NCBI RefSeq assembly: GCF_015706575.1
Contig: NW_024037063.1
Coordinates: forward strand, 16,864,927-16,928,926
Source: Patiria miniata
Taxonomy: Eukaryota; Echinodermata; Asteroidea; Valvatida; Asterinidae
Direction: 5' to 3'
Length of the DNA: 64,000 nt
Shown: one piece after another, positions 1 through 11,800 of the stretch
Numbering within the stretch: the first letter of the stretch is position 1
Layout: every line of letters starts with the position of its first letter
Made by a program: the position numbers and the translations under genes
The notes under the pieces: generated by a model
What the model saw: the letters and a program-made list of their open reading frames with translations, nothing else
The model's database searches: none
What the model was told of the DNA's origin: nothing

Positions 1-1044
1 AGGTAAAGAGATAAACCATGTCACATTATGGTATTTGCAGGTTATCCCACGAAATCAGTATGTGGCACCGTAACGAACATCTAGCTTACATGGCCATAAG
101 ATTACAAACCTTCATGATTTTCCCCAGGCCGTCAAACCTTTTGAAGTCATTGACATCCATAACATAAGATGGAGATAATATGAGTACTGCCACCAAGCAC
201 CCGAAACGGTTTTAAATCCACTTACGTCACTGTATACTTATTCAGAAATCCATATGGTGCAATGGTTTTCACGATTTTTAAATTTTGGAATTTGTGGCAA
301 CTAATCGCCTTGTGGGGTCCTAGGTGTCGTTTCAGGGGATGGTTGGCCAGAAGAAAAGGAATAAGAACCCGATGCAGGGTTGCGGGAAGCGGGTCAAGGC
401 CTGGAGGCTATTGGGCTGCACAAAGGTTAACCATTGACTTACAATTTAAATTCCATTTAAAAACGATAAATACCAAAGCCACACTGACTTAAATTTTCCT
501 CAGTGAAATTTGTTACCGGCAATGCTGTTTATTATTTTTTTTAACATGACGATTGTTTTGTGTAGAAAACACAATTAAACTTGGTATGCAAGACAGCAAG
601 CTCAATTATAGGGGCCAGCCGTTCTGTACTCCAATCACTAACAGTGCAAGTTTACAGGAAGTCACAGTAAGGTCCTAGGAACCCCCTCCTTTGTCGAGCT
701 ATGTTTTCCTGTTTGTTTTAGGGCTTGTGTGTCCTCGTAGCGAAGGGCACCAAATTAATTGAGCCTCATCAACCCGCAACAAGTTGGGTCCGAGCTCCGC
801 AACATCTCATTTCGAAAATACTTGATCCGCCTATGCGTCAGAATAAAGTGACAGCAAAACATGGCATGCGCTGTTTTTTTATTTCTTGGTTGAAAGATGG
901 TTTTACAACCTCGTGGCATCCATTCCTTAACATAAACATAATGGTATAATGTGGTCTGTGTGGGGATATTTCACCCATTAAAGTGGCAGTAATTTCTCGT
1001 GTTTTTATTTATTTTTACCCTCTACTCTGTTTATTAATCTACAG
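1..1044. other. Upstream intron or intergenic DNA, no confident exon
   Basis: AT-rich sequence before the terminal exon at 1045. The first bases read AG|GTAAAG, which resembles a splice donor, so an exon may end at base 2, but one 6-base match cannot establish this. An open frame at 725-949 follows a TTTTAG acceptor-like site but has no good donor and no recognisable protein. Nothing else here can be supported. Confidence 0.4.
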
Positions 1045-1201
1045 GAGTGAGTATGAACACGAATCTTTCGTTGAATACAGCAAGTATTATCGCTATCCCA
1101 ATCGAAACGGTCGACTAAAGGGATTCTCCAACCGATGGGCCAGCTGTCTGGACGAAACGAGGATTCCGAAGATGAACCTCAACGCCTGGGCAGAACAATG
1201 A
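1045..1201 (+). CDS. Terminal coding exon of an unrecognised gene
   Basis: A pyrimidine-rich tract ending in CTACAG precedes base 1045. From there one frame stays open for 52 codons to a TGA at 1199-1201, entering with one carried base, so the preceding exon should end in phase 2. The piece is rich in Tyr, Arg and Asn (for example SKYYRYPNRNGR) and ends NLNAWAEQ. I do not recognise the family. A canonical AATAAA follows at 1795, which fits a last exon with a 3' UTR of about 600 bases. The upstream exons were not found and probably lie left of the window. A second short open frame overlaps the same bases, so the frame is likely but not certain. Confidence 0.45.
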
Positions 1202-1794
1202 ATGATCTTTTCACATTTCACTGATGGCATCACTATAGCCACGCATCTCTCTACCGTCAAACTGTACCCTTTTCTAGTTTCAAATGGCGAGGTTCATACT
1301 TATATTTCATTTTAACATCAGTCGCTTTAGGATAAAGGAAATGCACACCATATGCAAAAAGAAAGTGTTTTTGGCAATTCAAGGAACAACAAAACATAGA
1401 TAATGAAGCAGGTTATTAAAAACCAACCTGTCAAAATGTCAATTTAGTAGATATACTTTTTGAGAAAACTTAAATACATCTTCATTTCTTTTCTCAACGC
1501 AAAATATGGGTTTCCGTTGTAAGCGAAATAGTACTAACCTGCATCATGAGGAAATGATGATCAATTCTGGCAAATGACAGAGCGTAATAGACACGGTGAT
1601 GTTCACAGGATGCTCGATCCTACATTGTATTTACTTACAATCAATTAGGATAGTTCGTGATTTTTTGACAGTTTCATTTAAAATGTTTGCAAATGATATC
1701 CATTTACCTTTAAGATAAGCTACTGATGGATTTATTTCATGTATAAATACATTTTTAAACAGTTCAATGTATCAACCTTATAAACTGTGCGGTA

Positions 1795-1800
1795 AATAAA
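1795..1800 (+). promoter_or_regulatory. Poly(A) signal AATAAA for the gene ending at 1201
   Basis: Canonical AATAAA about 595 bases downstream of the stop, the best candidate 3' end signal for the terminal exon at 1045-1201. Confidence 0.4.
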
Positions 1801-2479
1801 AGTTCACGCTAAGTTTATAAAGCTCACTTTCAGTCAAGGTGGATTAGTTGCGTCTGGCCGATTGTCACAAGAAACCCTAGGCACACTGAGTTTACATTCA
1901 AGGCTGAATCACTTCCCTCACTGGCTGTCCCTAGATCGACCATAGAACAAGGAACTCTAGGGATCGGCTAAATGCATGCCACCGTTACCACATTGTGTGG
2001 TAAAACTGATTTTACAGTACTGTGACCAGTCTTTTTGACTCACTATGTCAGTTACGTTAACCATTCGTATATTTTGTTTCGTTCAATGTGGTGCGACAAG
2101 AACCAAATATCAAGCCTTTGATTTTCATTAAAAATTAAAGTAAGTAGGCCTACAGATATCTCAGAATATAAAATGTAGTGCACTTTTTAAATGTACGGTG
2201 TCCTTTTTGTGGTTGACGAACCTTCGGACAGAATTGGTTAATGCATGGATAGTTTAGTTTATAGTGTTAAATTTGCTTAACATCCTAAGTATATAATTAG
2301 TTTAATATAAGTACTATTAAAAAGAGTGGATCGCTCTACCGCAATAACATATTTTTTTCCATTGCTTTTGAAAACTTGAATTCTAATGTAAAAAACTTTA
2401 TCAGACCATCACTCAAACAAATGGATAAGTTCAGAAATTAGGACCAGATAATATTCAACATGTGACTGAGCACATTAGA

Positions 2480-2645
2480 GGACGGTTCATGCTCAGTACA
2501 AAAGCAAACGCGAGTTTGTGAACAGCGGGAGTTTTCGCGCTGCGAATTTGCAAAAGTTGAACACATTTCAACTCCGGCAATTTCGCAGGAAATGCTTCGT
2601 GACGTCAAATTCGCATCGCATTCGCATGAAGTATGATCAGGCTTT
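2480..2645. repeat. MITE-like repeat, family A copy 1
   Basis: This stretch is a diverged relative of 10443-10625: both share GCTGCGAAT, TTGAACACATTTCAACTCC and ATTCGCA...GTATGA words in the same order, with similar ends (GGACGGTTCATGCTCAG here, AAGCCGGTTCACACTCAG in the other). Ends are partly inverted-complementary, so a short non-autonomous DNA transposon is likely. The target duplication is not resolved. Confidence 0.55.
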
Positions 2646-3182
2646 AAAGGCGCAAGAATGATTTGCTTAATTACAAAGCGGTTTTTGTTAAAACCTTATA
2701 AACCTTACGCCTGTAACCGTCATAAGTACTTTAACTAGATGGCTATTTACCTACAAAGGATGGGTTAAGCCAAACAAGTCACCGTGATTAAATACACAAC
2801 TGTTGGCTATACCATGTTGATTGCCAACACTCTCCACAAGACGCCCCCCTACAACAAAAGGCCGCCAATACTTGGGGGATTAGCGAGTCTACTTGCCTCA
2901 CTGTATGTGTTTGGCACTGCAGTCATGGGGCTTCAAGTATCGACCGGTCCTGTTGCTCCCTAACAACGGGGGCAAATACACCCTCACGACGGACAAGCCA
3001 CGGTATGAGAGCGGTACATGTATTTCTAATTCGTTCATGCATGCCATAAACTGATGATAGAAGTAACCTCGGACTGACAATTATTAAATGTCAAGATTGA
3101 ACGGATCAGAAAATGTAGTGGTAATAGTTTTTGACAACTGTGATGAGATATAAGATATAAAATTGAAGTGATTTTTCACACT

Positions 3183-6100
3183 ATGAACGCAAGGAGAAAT
3201 TCGGGACCCGTCTACGTGGATGCTTATGGCGGTATTGCAGCTGTATTCAGTGGTGACATGGATCGCTACAGGGCCAAGGATAAGAACATGGAGGCACCCG
3301 TGCGCTACAAGCGAGGAAAACGCCGGAAAAGTATCACCGTGACAAGGAAGGAGACGATGCCTGCCATTCGGTCTCAATCACCCGCGCCCCTACCACCGCG
3401 TCCTCGCCCGATGAAGCGGAGTGACTCCAGCATATCCCGGGTGTCGGTTGCCTCGGAGTTCGCAACCATCGCGGAGGATGCAGTCTGCGATGACTTCCGG
3501 GGAGAAGTCAGGCAGAGTTATCCTCCAACGGCTGGAAGACGGGTATCTTTCTCATCAGCTTCTGAAACACCACCGGCTTTATATAATCGGCGATCATCCT
3601 CATCTTCGCTTGTGGGGAAATCGTCTTACGACGAGCCTCCCAGACGTAGAGTTTCCATTGTCAGTCTGCAAAGAAGCGACTCGACTGTCTCGTCTCTAAT
3701 GGATTTCAACCCGAGGCGACTGTCCACTGTATCAGACGCAGTGGTAATACGGAAAACTCCCAAGCCATGGCGGCGGAATAGCGCGGACGGGTATGTGGGA
3801 CACATTCGCCGGGCATCGGCTGATGGAAACACTTCGATGTCTGGGCGGAGGTCCTTCCCACCCCAGTCGACATCTCGGAGGTATCATCAGGCATCGGGTC
3901 CGGCCTACCAGTCCTACCCTCCTCCGGACATGGGGGAGAAGTCGAGAGATGTGTTCGAAGGATCCATGGCAGATAGGGACGGTCTGAGCTACGAAGCTAC
4001 GCTTAGGAGAGCTTCCCTTGCCTCCATTCACGAGATGCACCATGCCATCACATTACTCAAGAACCAGAAAGCCTTGGCAAAACTTCAAAAGGCTCAAGGA
4101 AGAAACTTTCAAGATGGCTCGACAGGAGGCTACGGCTCGCGAAGATCCTCATTAAGGGGATCATCTCCAAGGCAATCCGTAGGCTCTGGGTCAAGCCGCG
4201 CCAGGGGTAATAGTACTGCATCCTTGGACGCTCATTTAAGGCGATTATCCATCAGCACCTCGATACAAGACATGCACCAGCAGATGACCCTGATCAAAGA
4301 GAAACAACTGGTGAAGCGATTGAACTCAAGAGTACAGTTCTCCGTGGTTGAAGACGCCGCAAGGCCGTCAGAGAGCCGGCGGGGGAGTTTGGCCAGCGGG
4401 CGTCGGAGGAGCAGTGCAGGAGGATCGCCAATCAGTGCGGCGTCCATGAGTAGTATGACCGGTGGCCGAAGTCGACTGGGAAGTCAGGATTCGGATTCTT
4501 ACAGCAGGTTTGTACAAGGCTTAACATACGAGTAGAAATACAAATGTAACTAAAGAGAAATGGAAATACTTAAGCTGCGGAGTTAAATACTGACAATCAT
4601 TTTAAAAACACTGAGGCAACCGCAAGTCGAGGCATATGTGAAATAAACTTCCCACCCGGTTCATATTCGTGAGATTACATATAAATGTAAGCGCATAAAA
4701 AAAACGTTGATGATTTTTCTGCTGTTTTCCCAAATCCAACAATTTGCGCAAAATAATATTATATGAATTCCTTCACGGTAAACAAACCACAACAATGTTT
4801 TGGTTGTTGCAAGGACGTACTTTCCCAATACATAGTATGTGAACAGAATAGGTTCAATTTTATACCGGGATTTTGCATCTGAGAACGTCACCAAAACATC
4901 TTATACGAGAATTCCTGAACAAGTTTTCATTTTACATCTTTACGTGTTCATGTATTGTCCTCTTTACAAGCACCCTGTTTCATCGCTCACTCGCTTTTCG
5001 CGACATCATTGCCATATCGAAGCCAATACAAGGTTATCCTTTTCTAGGGTCCTACAACTAAAACACGGCTTTGGAAATCGATTGTTCAAGCCAACAAAGA
5101 GATTAGCATCGTATAGGCCTATTATACATGCAAAATTTGCCTGGAACCTGGGCCGTTGAACAAAACTTTCGTGCCCAGAAAATCTGAACCGCTTCATAAA
5201 AACTCAATGAAATCAGAACCAGCCTACGATACTATTCTTTTGGATTAATGCGAAGGCCACGAATGAAGCCTAGAAAATTTGTTTTCTCAACGGGCATTAT
5301 ATCACCCTCTAGCGTTATGAGAACATCTTCACACGAGGCATGCAAACACTTATGTGGAATCTTCTTTCAAATCTTCAAAGGGTCCCTCTATCTATCTATC
5401 TTTAGCTTTCTAGTGGTTTGTTCTGACACCAAGTTAACACTGATCCTTGGTTGCCATGTTAGCGGGCCGTGATTTGTTCTAATCCTCCACATGGTACCTG
5501 GGAGGATTAAAGAAATCTGAAAGATTGAAATAGTTCTTACGTGGATTCAGTTTTAATGTTAGATCTAAAAAGAATCTCCTTGTGAATCTGGTCGTGAGGG
5601 AATTAAAACACAAGGAATGTTTTCATATATGGCGGAAATTTGTCACAGTAAACAGAGTTGTCAGAGACTTAAAAATTGAACTTTAGATGCAACGTCCTTG
5701 TATAATTTATGACAGTCCGTATACTTCAAGCTTCAAGGGGCAAGTCACTATGGTCACAGACAGCAAGTTTTCACACTAAACTTTGAGGAAACCGAATGCC
5801 CAAACACCTGAAGGTGGAACAGAATGAGAAAAACATTTTTCCATAGCGTTTATGGAAATTCCTCCTTAATATAAATCCCTTTTTGGAGATAACCTGAAAC
5901 CATTTGGCTATACATGTATGTGACCCCCAGCACAAAACCAGTCGGAACTCCCACGGCCACATTTGGAGATACAGCCAATACATTGTTCAGCAAAGTCTTG
6001 CGAAATTCAGATTTAGACATTAATTAAAAGTTTGATTAATGAATATATTTCACTTAAATGACTTTCAATTATGCATGTAAGCCAAGTTACATCGTAATTT

Positions 6101-6922
6101 GTAAATAGCCGAACTGCCGAAGAAGTTTAACGACAAATTTCTCGATTTAAAAAAAAAAAATTCTGTGGCCCAAAACTTGGGCACTGAGAATACATGTACA
6201 ACTCCGTCAGATTTGGTCTTATCTCATATCAAACTTATTCAATGGCCTTTCATTTCACTTAAGCCCAAAATTCTAGTTTTCAAAAATTGGTCCAAGTAAC
6301 TGGTTTTGTGCCGGGGGGTCGGTCACATTATTGCCTCGTACGGTTGCATAAAATGATAGTTATATTGAAAATCATAGTTGAATTGTTAATTTTTATTTCC
6401 AGCAATAGTGACTACAGTTCATCATCTGGGTCGTCATCGGACTACTCCGGATCCTCCTCTGAGTATTCAGAATCTGACTCAGAAGACTCACAATCATCCT
6501 CAGACGATGCAACATCTTCCGACTCGGACTCTGACACTTCCAGTGATTCCGGCAGCGAAGTGAGTGGGAGCGGCCTGTCATCCCAAGAGGCTCACGGCTC
6601 CAGTGATGACGACCGCTCAGTAGCCTCGTCCGCTGGCACTTCCTCCACCGACACCGACTCCGGGAACGGGACGCTCAGCAGCAGCCACGGGTCCAAGACC
6701 GAGGGGCAACCGAAGGGTATCCAGGACCTGGCTGGCCCATCGGGGTTGGGACGGATGGGTAGGGTGTCGCCTAAGAGTCCGCCACACACGGACACTCGGG
6801 AAAACCACTTTGACTTTTCGGGCACCCATCACCCAATGGTGCAGAAGGGTGCAGGGGACAATGGTGCACAACAGAAGGTGATGAAGGGGCAAGCAACGTC
6901 CAAGGCATGTGTTATACTTTGA
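3183..6922 (+). CDS. Ser/Arg-rich disordered protein with C-terminal CaaX box
   Basis: Two coding exons, 3183-4507 and 6403-6922, joined by a GT...AG intron in phase 2, give 614 residues. I chose the ATG at 3183; the frame is open slightly upstream but only with GTG. Exon 1 encodes a basic Ser/Arg/Pro-rich chain with many RRxS sites (RRVS, RRLS, RRNS, RRAS), the consensus for PKA-like kinases. A degenerate repeat occurs twice near residues 270-295 and 365-390: LRRASLASIHEMHHAITLLK and LRRLSISTSIQDMHQQMTLI, probably short amphipathic helices. Exon 2 opens with an acidic Ser/Asp/Tyr tract and ends SKACVIL-stop. CVIL fits a CaaX box, and the final Leu suggests geranylgeranylation. I know no named family with this layout; membrane tethering of a disordered phosphoprotein is inference. 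Confidence 0.8.
4508..6402 (+). other. Intron of the CaaX-box protein gene
   Basis: The intron begins GTTTGT after AGCAG and ends TTTATTTCCAG. Several short open frames on both strands lack splice context and known motifs. No distinct repeat element was recognised. Confidence 0.7.
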
Positions 6923-8847
6923 GAAGTGGGTCAAATTTCTTCATAATTCTTTCACTCCGGTTTTTTTTTTTATACAACCATACCTGTACACACAATTAAA
7001 ACTCTTTAAGGCTCAAAACAAAAACCCACAAAATCGCACCTGAAATGCTTTCAAAATGTTTTCATGTCTTTATTTACAGCATACGGAATTTGCACTGACC
7101 ACAAACTCTGATATAGATTATTGCATTAACATTCCACGATTTAATATGAAACCAAGAAACGGCTTTAAGTTATTTACAGATTTAAAGAAGTATACCCCGT
7201 GCTCTCCCCAAAATTGTTATTTTTTTTCTCAGAACAAATTTCCAATTTGTATGTTTTGTTTTAATAAAAAATGTATTTGATTCTAATTTTGAGCGTCTGC
7301 GACCCTATTAAAAAAAAGAAATTTCATTTTGAGCCTCACATGACCCCGCCCTGTGAGAGGTAAAAAATCTGGCAGTCAATAAATCATGTTTTTTTCGGAA
7401 GATAATTCAAAACTAAAAATGTTGGATTTTTTCATTCGATGTCTCTCATTCACAAGTGAATAACTTCTCTATTCCTCAAAAAATAGCAATTGAAAATACT
7501 AATCTATGTTTAGAGGTGAAACTCGAAAAAAAGCACAGGGAATGCATCTTAAGTGCATTGTACACGGAACAACATACCATAACTTGGCACTAAAGCAAAA
7601 ATCCCCATAATTATTATAATACTCGGGCTAAAGTTTCTTGAAAAATTAACAAAAGAAATGCATCAGTTTGAAGAAAATGATTAAACAGAAATAAAGTATG
7701 TGATTAGCGCCTCAACAATTAGAAATTAAAGCCAATCAGACAGCATAATATTCTGTGAGTTATAAAGTGACGCTTTAGACATTCTTACACTTTCATTTTA
7801 ATTATAGTGTCTTTCTTTTATCATAGAAAATCTTTGCAAAAATTATTTCCATTTTTGTTCCTTTTTTCGAACTGGCAGCTACAAATAAACAATTGAATAT
7901 ATATAATAAATGTGATGTGCTGTGACTGTACCTCTGACTAATTATTTTTGTCTGATGCATGATTAACGTAAAAGCAAATTATTGAATGGGCATGCAGTAA
8001 TTACTACTAGGATGTCATTCAAACAATCAATTGTGTGGGTTATTCCGTTACTTTCTAAAATTCCATTCATGGAAAACCACTTGGTGAATATCCTTTCAGA
8101 GAATGCAACTTCACCCGATCAAAAAAGTTCTGAAGCCAAAACCCTAAAAAATATCTACGCACTATATACAAAACCTTTCCCCCATGGAAGACAAACACAC
8201 AAATCTGCATTACTTGGTGAAAATAATGTCAAGCCCAATGTTCTGAAAAGGTGAGTACATTTTATGGTTGGTTCTTTTAAACTTCTGTTGTTGACATAAT
8301 TTATAGTTTGAACTATTGATCCAAAAATGAATTGGCTATTTGAGTACTTAAAAATGTACACGACAGGGGAATGATTTATTGATCAAAATGAATTCAGATT
8401 AACTGTAAATTCAGAGAAACACAAGTTAACACTGGACACGTCATTGAAATTTACAGAAAAACATTTTAGATGTTTTGCTTTTCACAAACATTCGATTTTG
8501 TCAACCTTTCACGTGCCATATTAAGTTGTTTGTTTCAAAATCACTGTTGGAAACAAACTTTTACCAAGGATTTCTCCAAAGTTAATAAATATCTTTCCTC
8601 CTCTTTTGTCTTACAAACAAGGGTAACGTAAAGATGTAATAATATTGTGATTTTAAGATTAATAAATGATTGTTTTTGATTTTCCAAGCAAGATACACAT
8701 GCATGGGTTATACACAAAATACAAAACTCTAAACTCAGGTATAATCTGTTTATATGCAATAGTTTCTAAGCAATTAAGGCAAACAACTTTTTAATGCAGC
8801 TTTTCCGTGGCATGGATAAGTAATTCTCTGAAGCAAGCTCACATGGT
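6923..8847. other. Convergent 3' region between CaaX-box gene and brambleberry
   Basis: The 3' UTR of the upstream gene probably ends after AATAAA at 7263-7268. On the minus strand, the sequence below 8848 is the brambleberry 3' UTR; a reverse-strand AATAAA (TTTATT on plus at 8375-8380) is a possible end. No exon or recognised element was seen in the AT-rich remainder. Confidence 0.5.
7263..7268 (+). promoter_or_regulatory. Poly(A) signal AATAAA for the CaaX-box protein gene
   Basis: First canonical AATAAA downstream of the stop at 6922, giving a 3' UTR of about 350 bases. Confidence 0.5.
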
Positions 8848-11800
8848 TCAGTTGTCAGCATGACGGAAGCAATAATCTGATCCCTGGCTGCATGCCAGGC
8901 GGCAGGGCTGGCCTGATTTGGTGATGCCATTACAGAGTCGCTTGCCTGGGGTGCTAGCTCGGGAACTCCCAGGGGTACTTGGTCTAGAACTGAGAAGGAA
9001 AGAACCAAATTAACCATTCAAGGTCATTACACTGCACTTCAAACAAACTAAGTGTGGAAAAACAGCACTTCATGATGACTTAAACTAAAAGAAGTATTAT
9101 ATAAAACATTTGGTTTTGCTGTAATTTTCTGAAACAGACGGATTTTTTGGGCTGGTATTTTGTAGCAAATATTTTTAAACCCCACACCCTGTGTAAAGTT
9201 TTGTGTTGACGGATGATGGAAAAACCAAGAAATAAAAAATGCTGTTCTGGTCGTCTAGGTCCCTAAACCTACTTCAGACAAAACAGAGCAATTTATAGAT
9301 AATTTAGGAAATTGTCAGGTCAGGGAACCTGACTAGCTGGCTTGCATCACTTCACAAATGTGTAACCAATTATAACCAAGAGGTGAACTGAAAGAGTCAT
9401 TTTTTTTGGTTTGCAAACCATCGTTGAAAACTGATAAAAAAATCCAGCTGTTTTAGAAATTGGCAATATACCGGGTGCCATAATTTCACAGGATGCTCCA
9501 ATTTTAATGCTTGCCAATGTTGTACACTGCCTAACCCTTTCCCATTAGTACTTGCACTACACTGTACATTTGCGTATATAACATACAATGTAATAAATGT
9601 ATTTACTGCGTGAAAGCAACCCAAACTTTAAAGGCCTTGTTTCAGAGGGTTGCAGATGCCCAAAATAGAGACAAAATAAGGCAGTTTTGGGGTTTGCGTT
9701 TAGATTGAAAGCATAAATGGTTAACATTTGTCTGTATGAAAAAAAAAACCCATGAATTTGCCGAAGAGCACAGACCTCTTTAAGGAGGAATACATTGTTA
9801 CCCTATTTAATGAAATCACAGACTGATATAAAACCTCTGAACCAATGTAGCTTCTATAAGCCCACAGATATTCATTGGGAATGACAAACAAAAGAGATAT
9901 TAAGTACAGGTACATGCATGAAATGCAGGCTACAAAGATACTGTAGACAATTATTGCAGGAGTACCTCAAGTTGACTAAACAACATGTTGGCCAAGATAT
10001 GGCTATTACAGTGGACACTTGGACATTGTGCCAAATTTAGTTGTCCATGGAATGAGGCTAATGAACTCCCTTCATGACAGAAGATGGCCATTTGTGAATA
10101 CTCATGAGCTCCTTGAATGAATCATATTATGGTATTCTCTGTACTTATGATACCTAGTACGAATGACTTATTATATTCTGAATGTGCACAAACATGTAGC
10201 ATCCAGTGTTGTAGTCCAGCCTTTTCCCAAATCCTTTCACAAGTCCTTTTATAACTCCTTTGTTCACAAGTCCAGACACAAGTCCAGACACAAGTAACAG
10301 GATGAACAATGACAAAGGAATGCCTTTGTTACAGTTAAATTGAATACTTGTAGCTAGTGATTTGATGGACTTGTGGGATCTGTTGATGGACTCGACTACA
10401 ACACTGGTAGCGTTTTTGCGTGAGCCTTGTATGAGTCTGCCTAAAAGCCGGTTCACACTCAGCGTGAAAGCGAACGCGAACACAGATTTTTTACGTCGGC
10501 AAGTTTTCGTGCTGCGAATTCACAAAACTTGAACACATTTCAACTCCGCCGAATTTCACAGCGAATGCTTGCTGATGTCAATTCGCTTCGTATTCACATT
10601 CGCAGTACAGTATGAACTGGGCTTAACTCTCTCATTGTCAACGTTGAGGGGGTAGTTGTGCACTGAAGCTACAGGACATTTATACAATGTACCTGGATGG
10701 TGTACCCTCTCTCTGACTCCGTGGTGATGGCACAGGCTTGGGAAGCTCTTGCAGGGCTGCAGCAAGATGTCTTCTGGCTGGGTTGGTGTGTCTCAAGTCA
10801 CCAAAGCCCAGGATGGATGGAGATGAAGGCATTGGGGTCTTGAGGGAGGAGTCCATGGGAGTTCCTCTGACGTCATTCCTGACAAACATGAATAAATAGT
10901 CTTAGATAAGAAAAGCAGATTTACAAAGTATGGCAGATAGGTCAATGTAAGTAGGGAAGGTTTTTATGATTATCATACATGTATGCTCTAGTATTTCATG
11001 ACCTGAAACGCAGCTAGTTCACAACGCAGCAAACATGCCTGACACAATTCTTTATTTGAAATATATGGAAACGGATTTGAAAACGATCCGTAGAAGTTAG
11101 CAATTCAAAATTTTAAAGTTGAATGAATTAAAAATGATAACAGAAAATGAGGGTTATGTCTTGGTTAGCAAATCTGTTGGTTAACAAAACAAGAAGATCA
11201 AGCTTACAGATATAGTCCATCATTTGTGCATTTTGTTCGTTTGAAGCAACGAAAGTGTTCAAAATCTAAAGAAGGGTACTGAACAACTAACCTGATGAAG
11301 TTTCAGCTCAGCTTCAGCTGTATATTCCGAGAAAAACAGCATTCTAGGATCTCAATTTCAAATCAAAAGTTGCTGAATCATGTTTTGAATTGTTTTGAAT
11401 TGCAGCTATCATGGCTATACGCGATGTCGCGCACTGATCCGACGAATTATAGCAACCGCGCGCGCCTGTGCGTCGTGCCAATGCTTGCGCGCCCTGCGCC
11501 GAATAACAAAACGAACTACTAATCGTTCAATCGATCTTTCAACCAAGTATGTTTTTCAACAATAATACGCCAGTTACTTTTTCGGATGGCTGCAAATGAT
11601 GGACTATAGCTTTAAGTTGAGTTGTTAGATTCTAAGATAAATGTTCATTGGTTCATAGCGAGAAACAACAATTCCCTATCCAGGAAGAGAAACTATGAAA
11701 CAATGGAGTCAATCAATGCATGTACATATGCTGAAGTTAAACTCATGTTATTGACGGATACATATACAAAACAGATAGAAGGATTTGCTGAGCTTCAAGC

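Larger units (their letters stand above)
1202..3182 (+). other. 3' UTR of the first gene, then intergenic DNA
   Basis: About 600 bases of likely 3' UTR run to the AATAAA at 1795-1800. The rest is AT-rich intergenic DNA with one diverged MITE-like repeat at about 2480-2645. No coding exon is visible between 1815 and the ATG at 3183; an unseen 5' non-coding exon of the next gene is possible. Confidence 0.5.

Noticed and set aside
725-949. Possible exon upstream of 1045
   Set aside because: It has an acceptor-like TTTTAG, but no convincing donor in the required phase and no recognisable protein.
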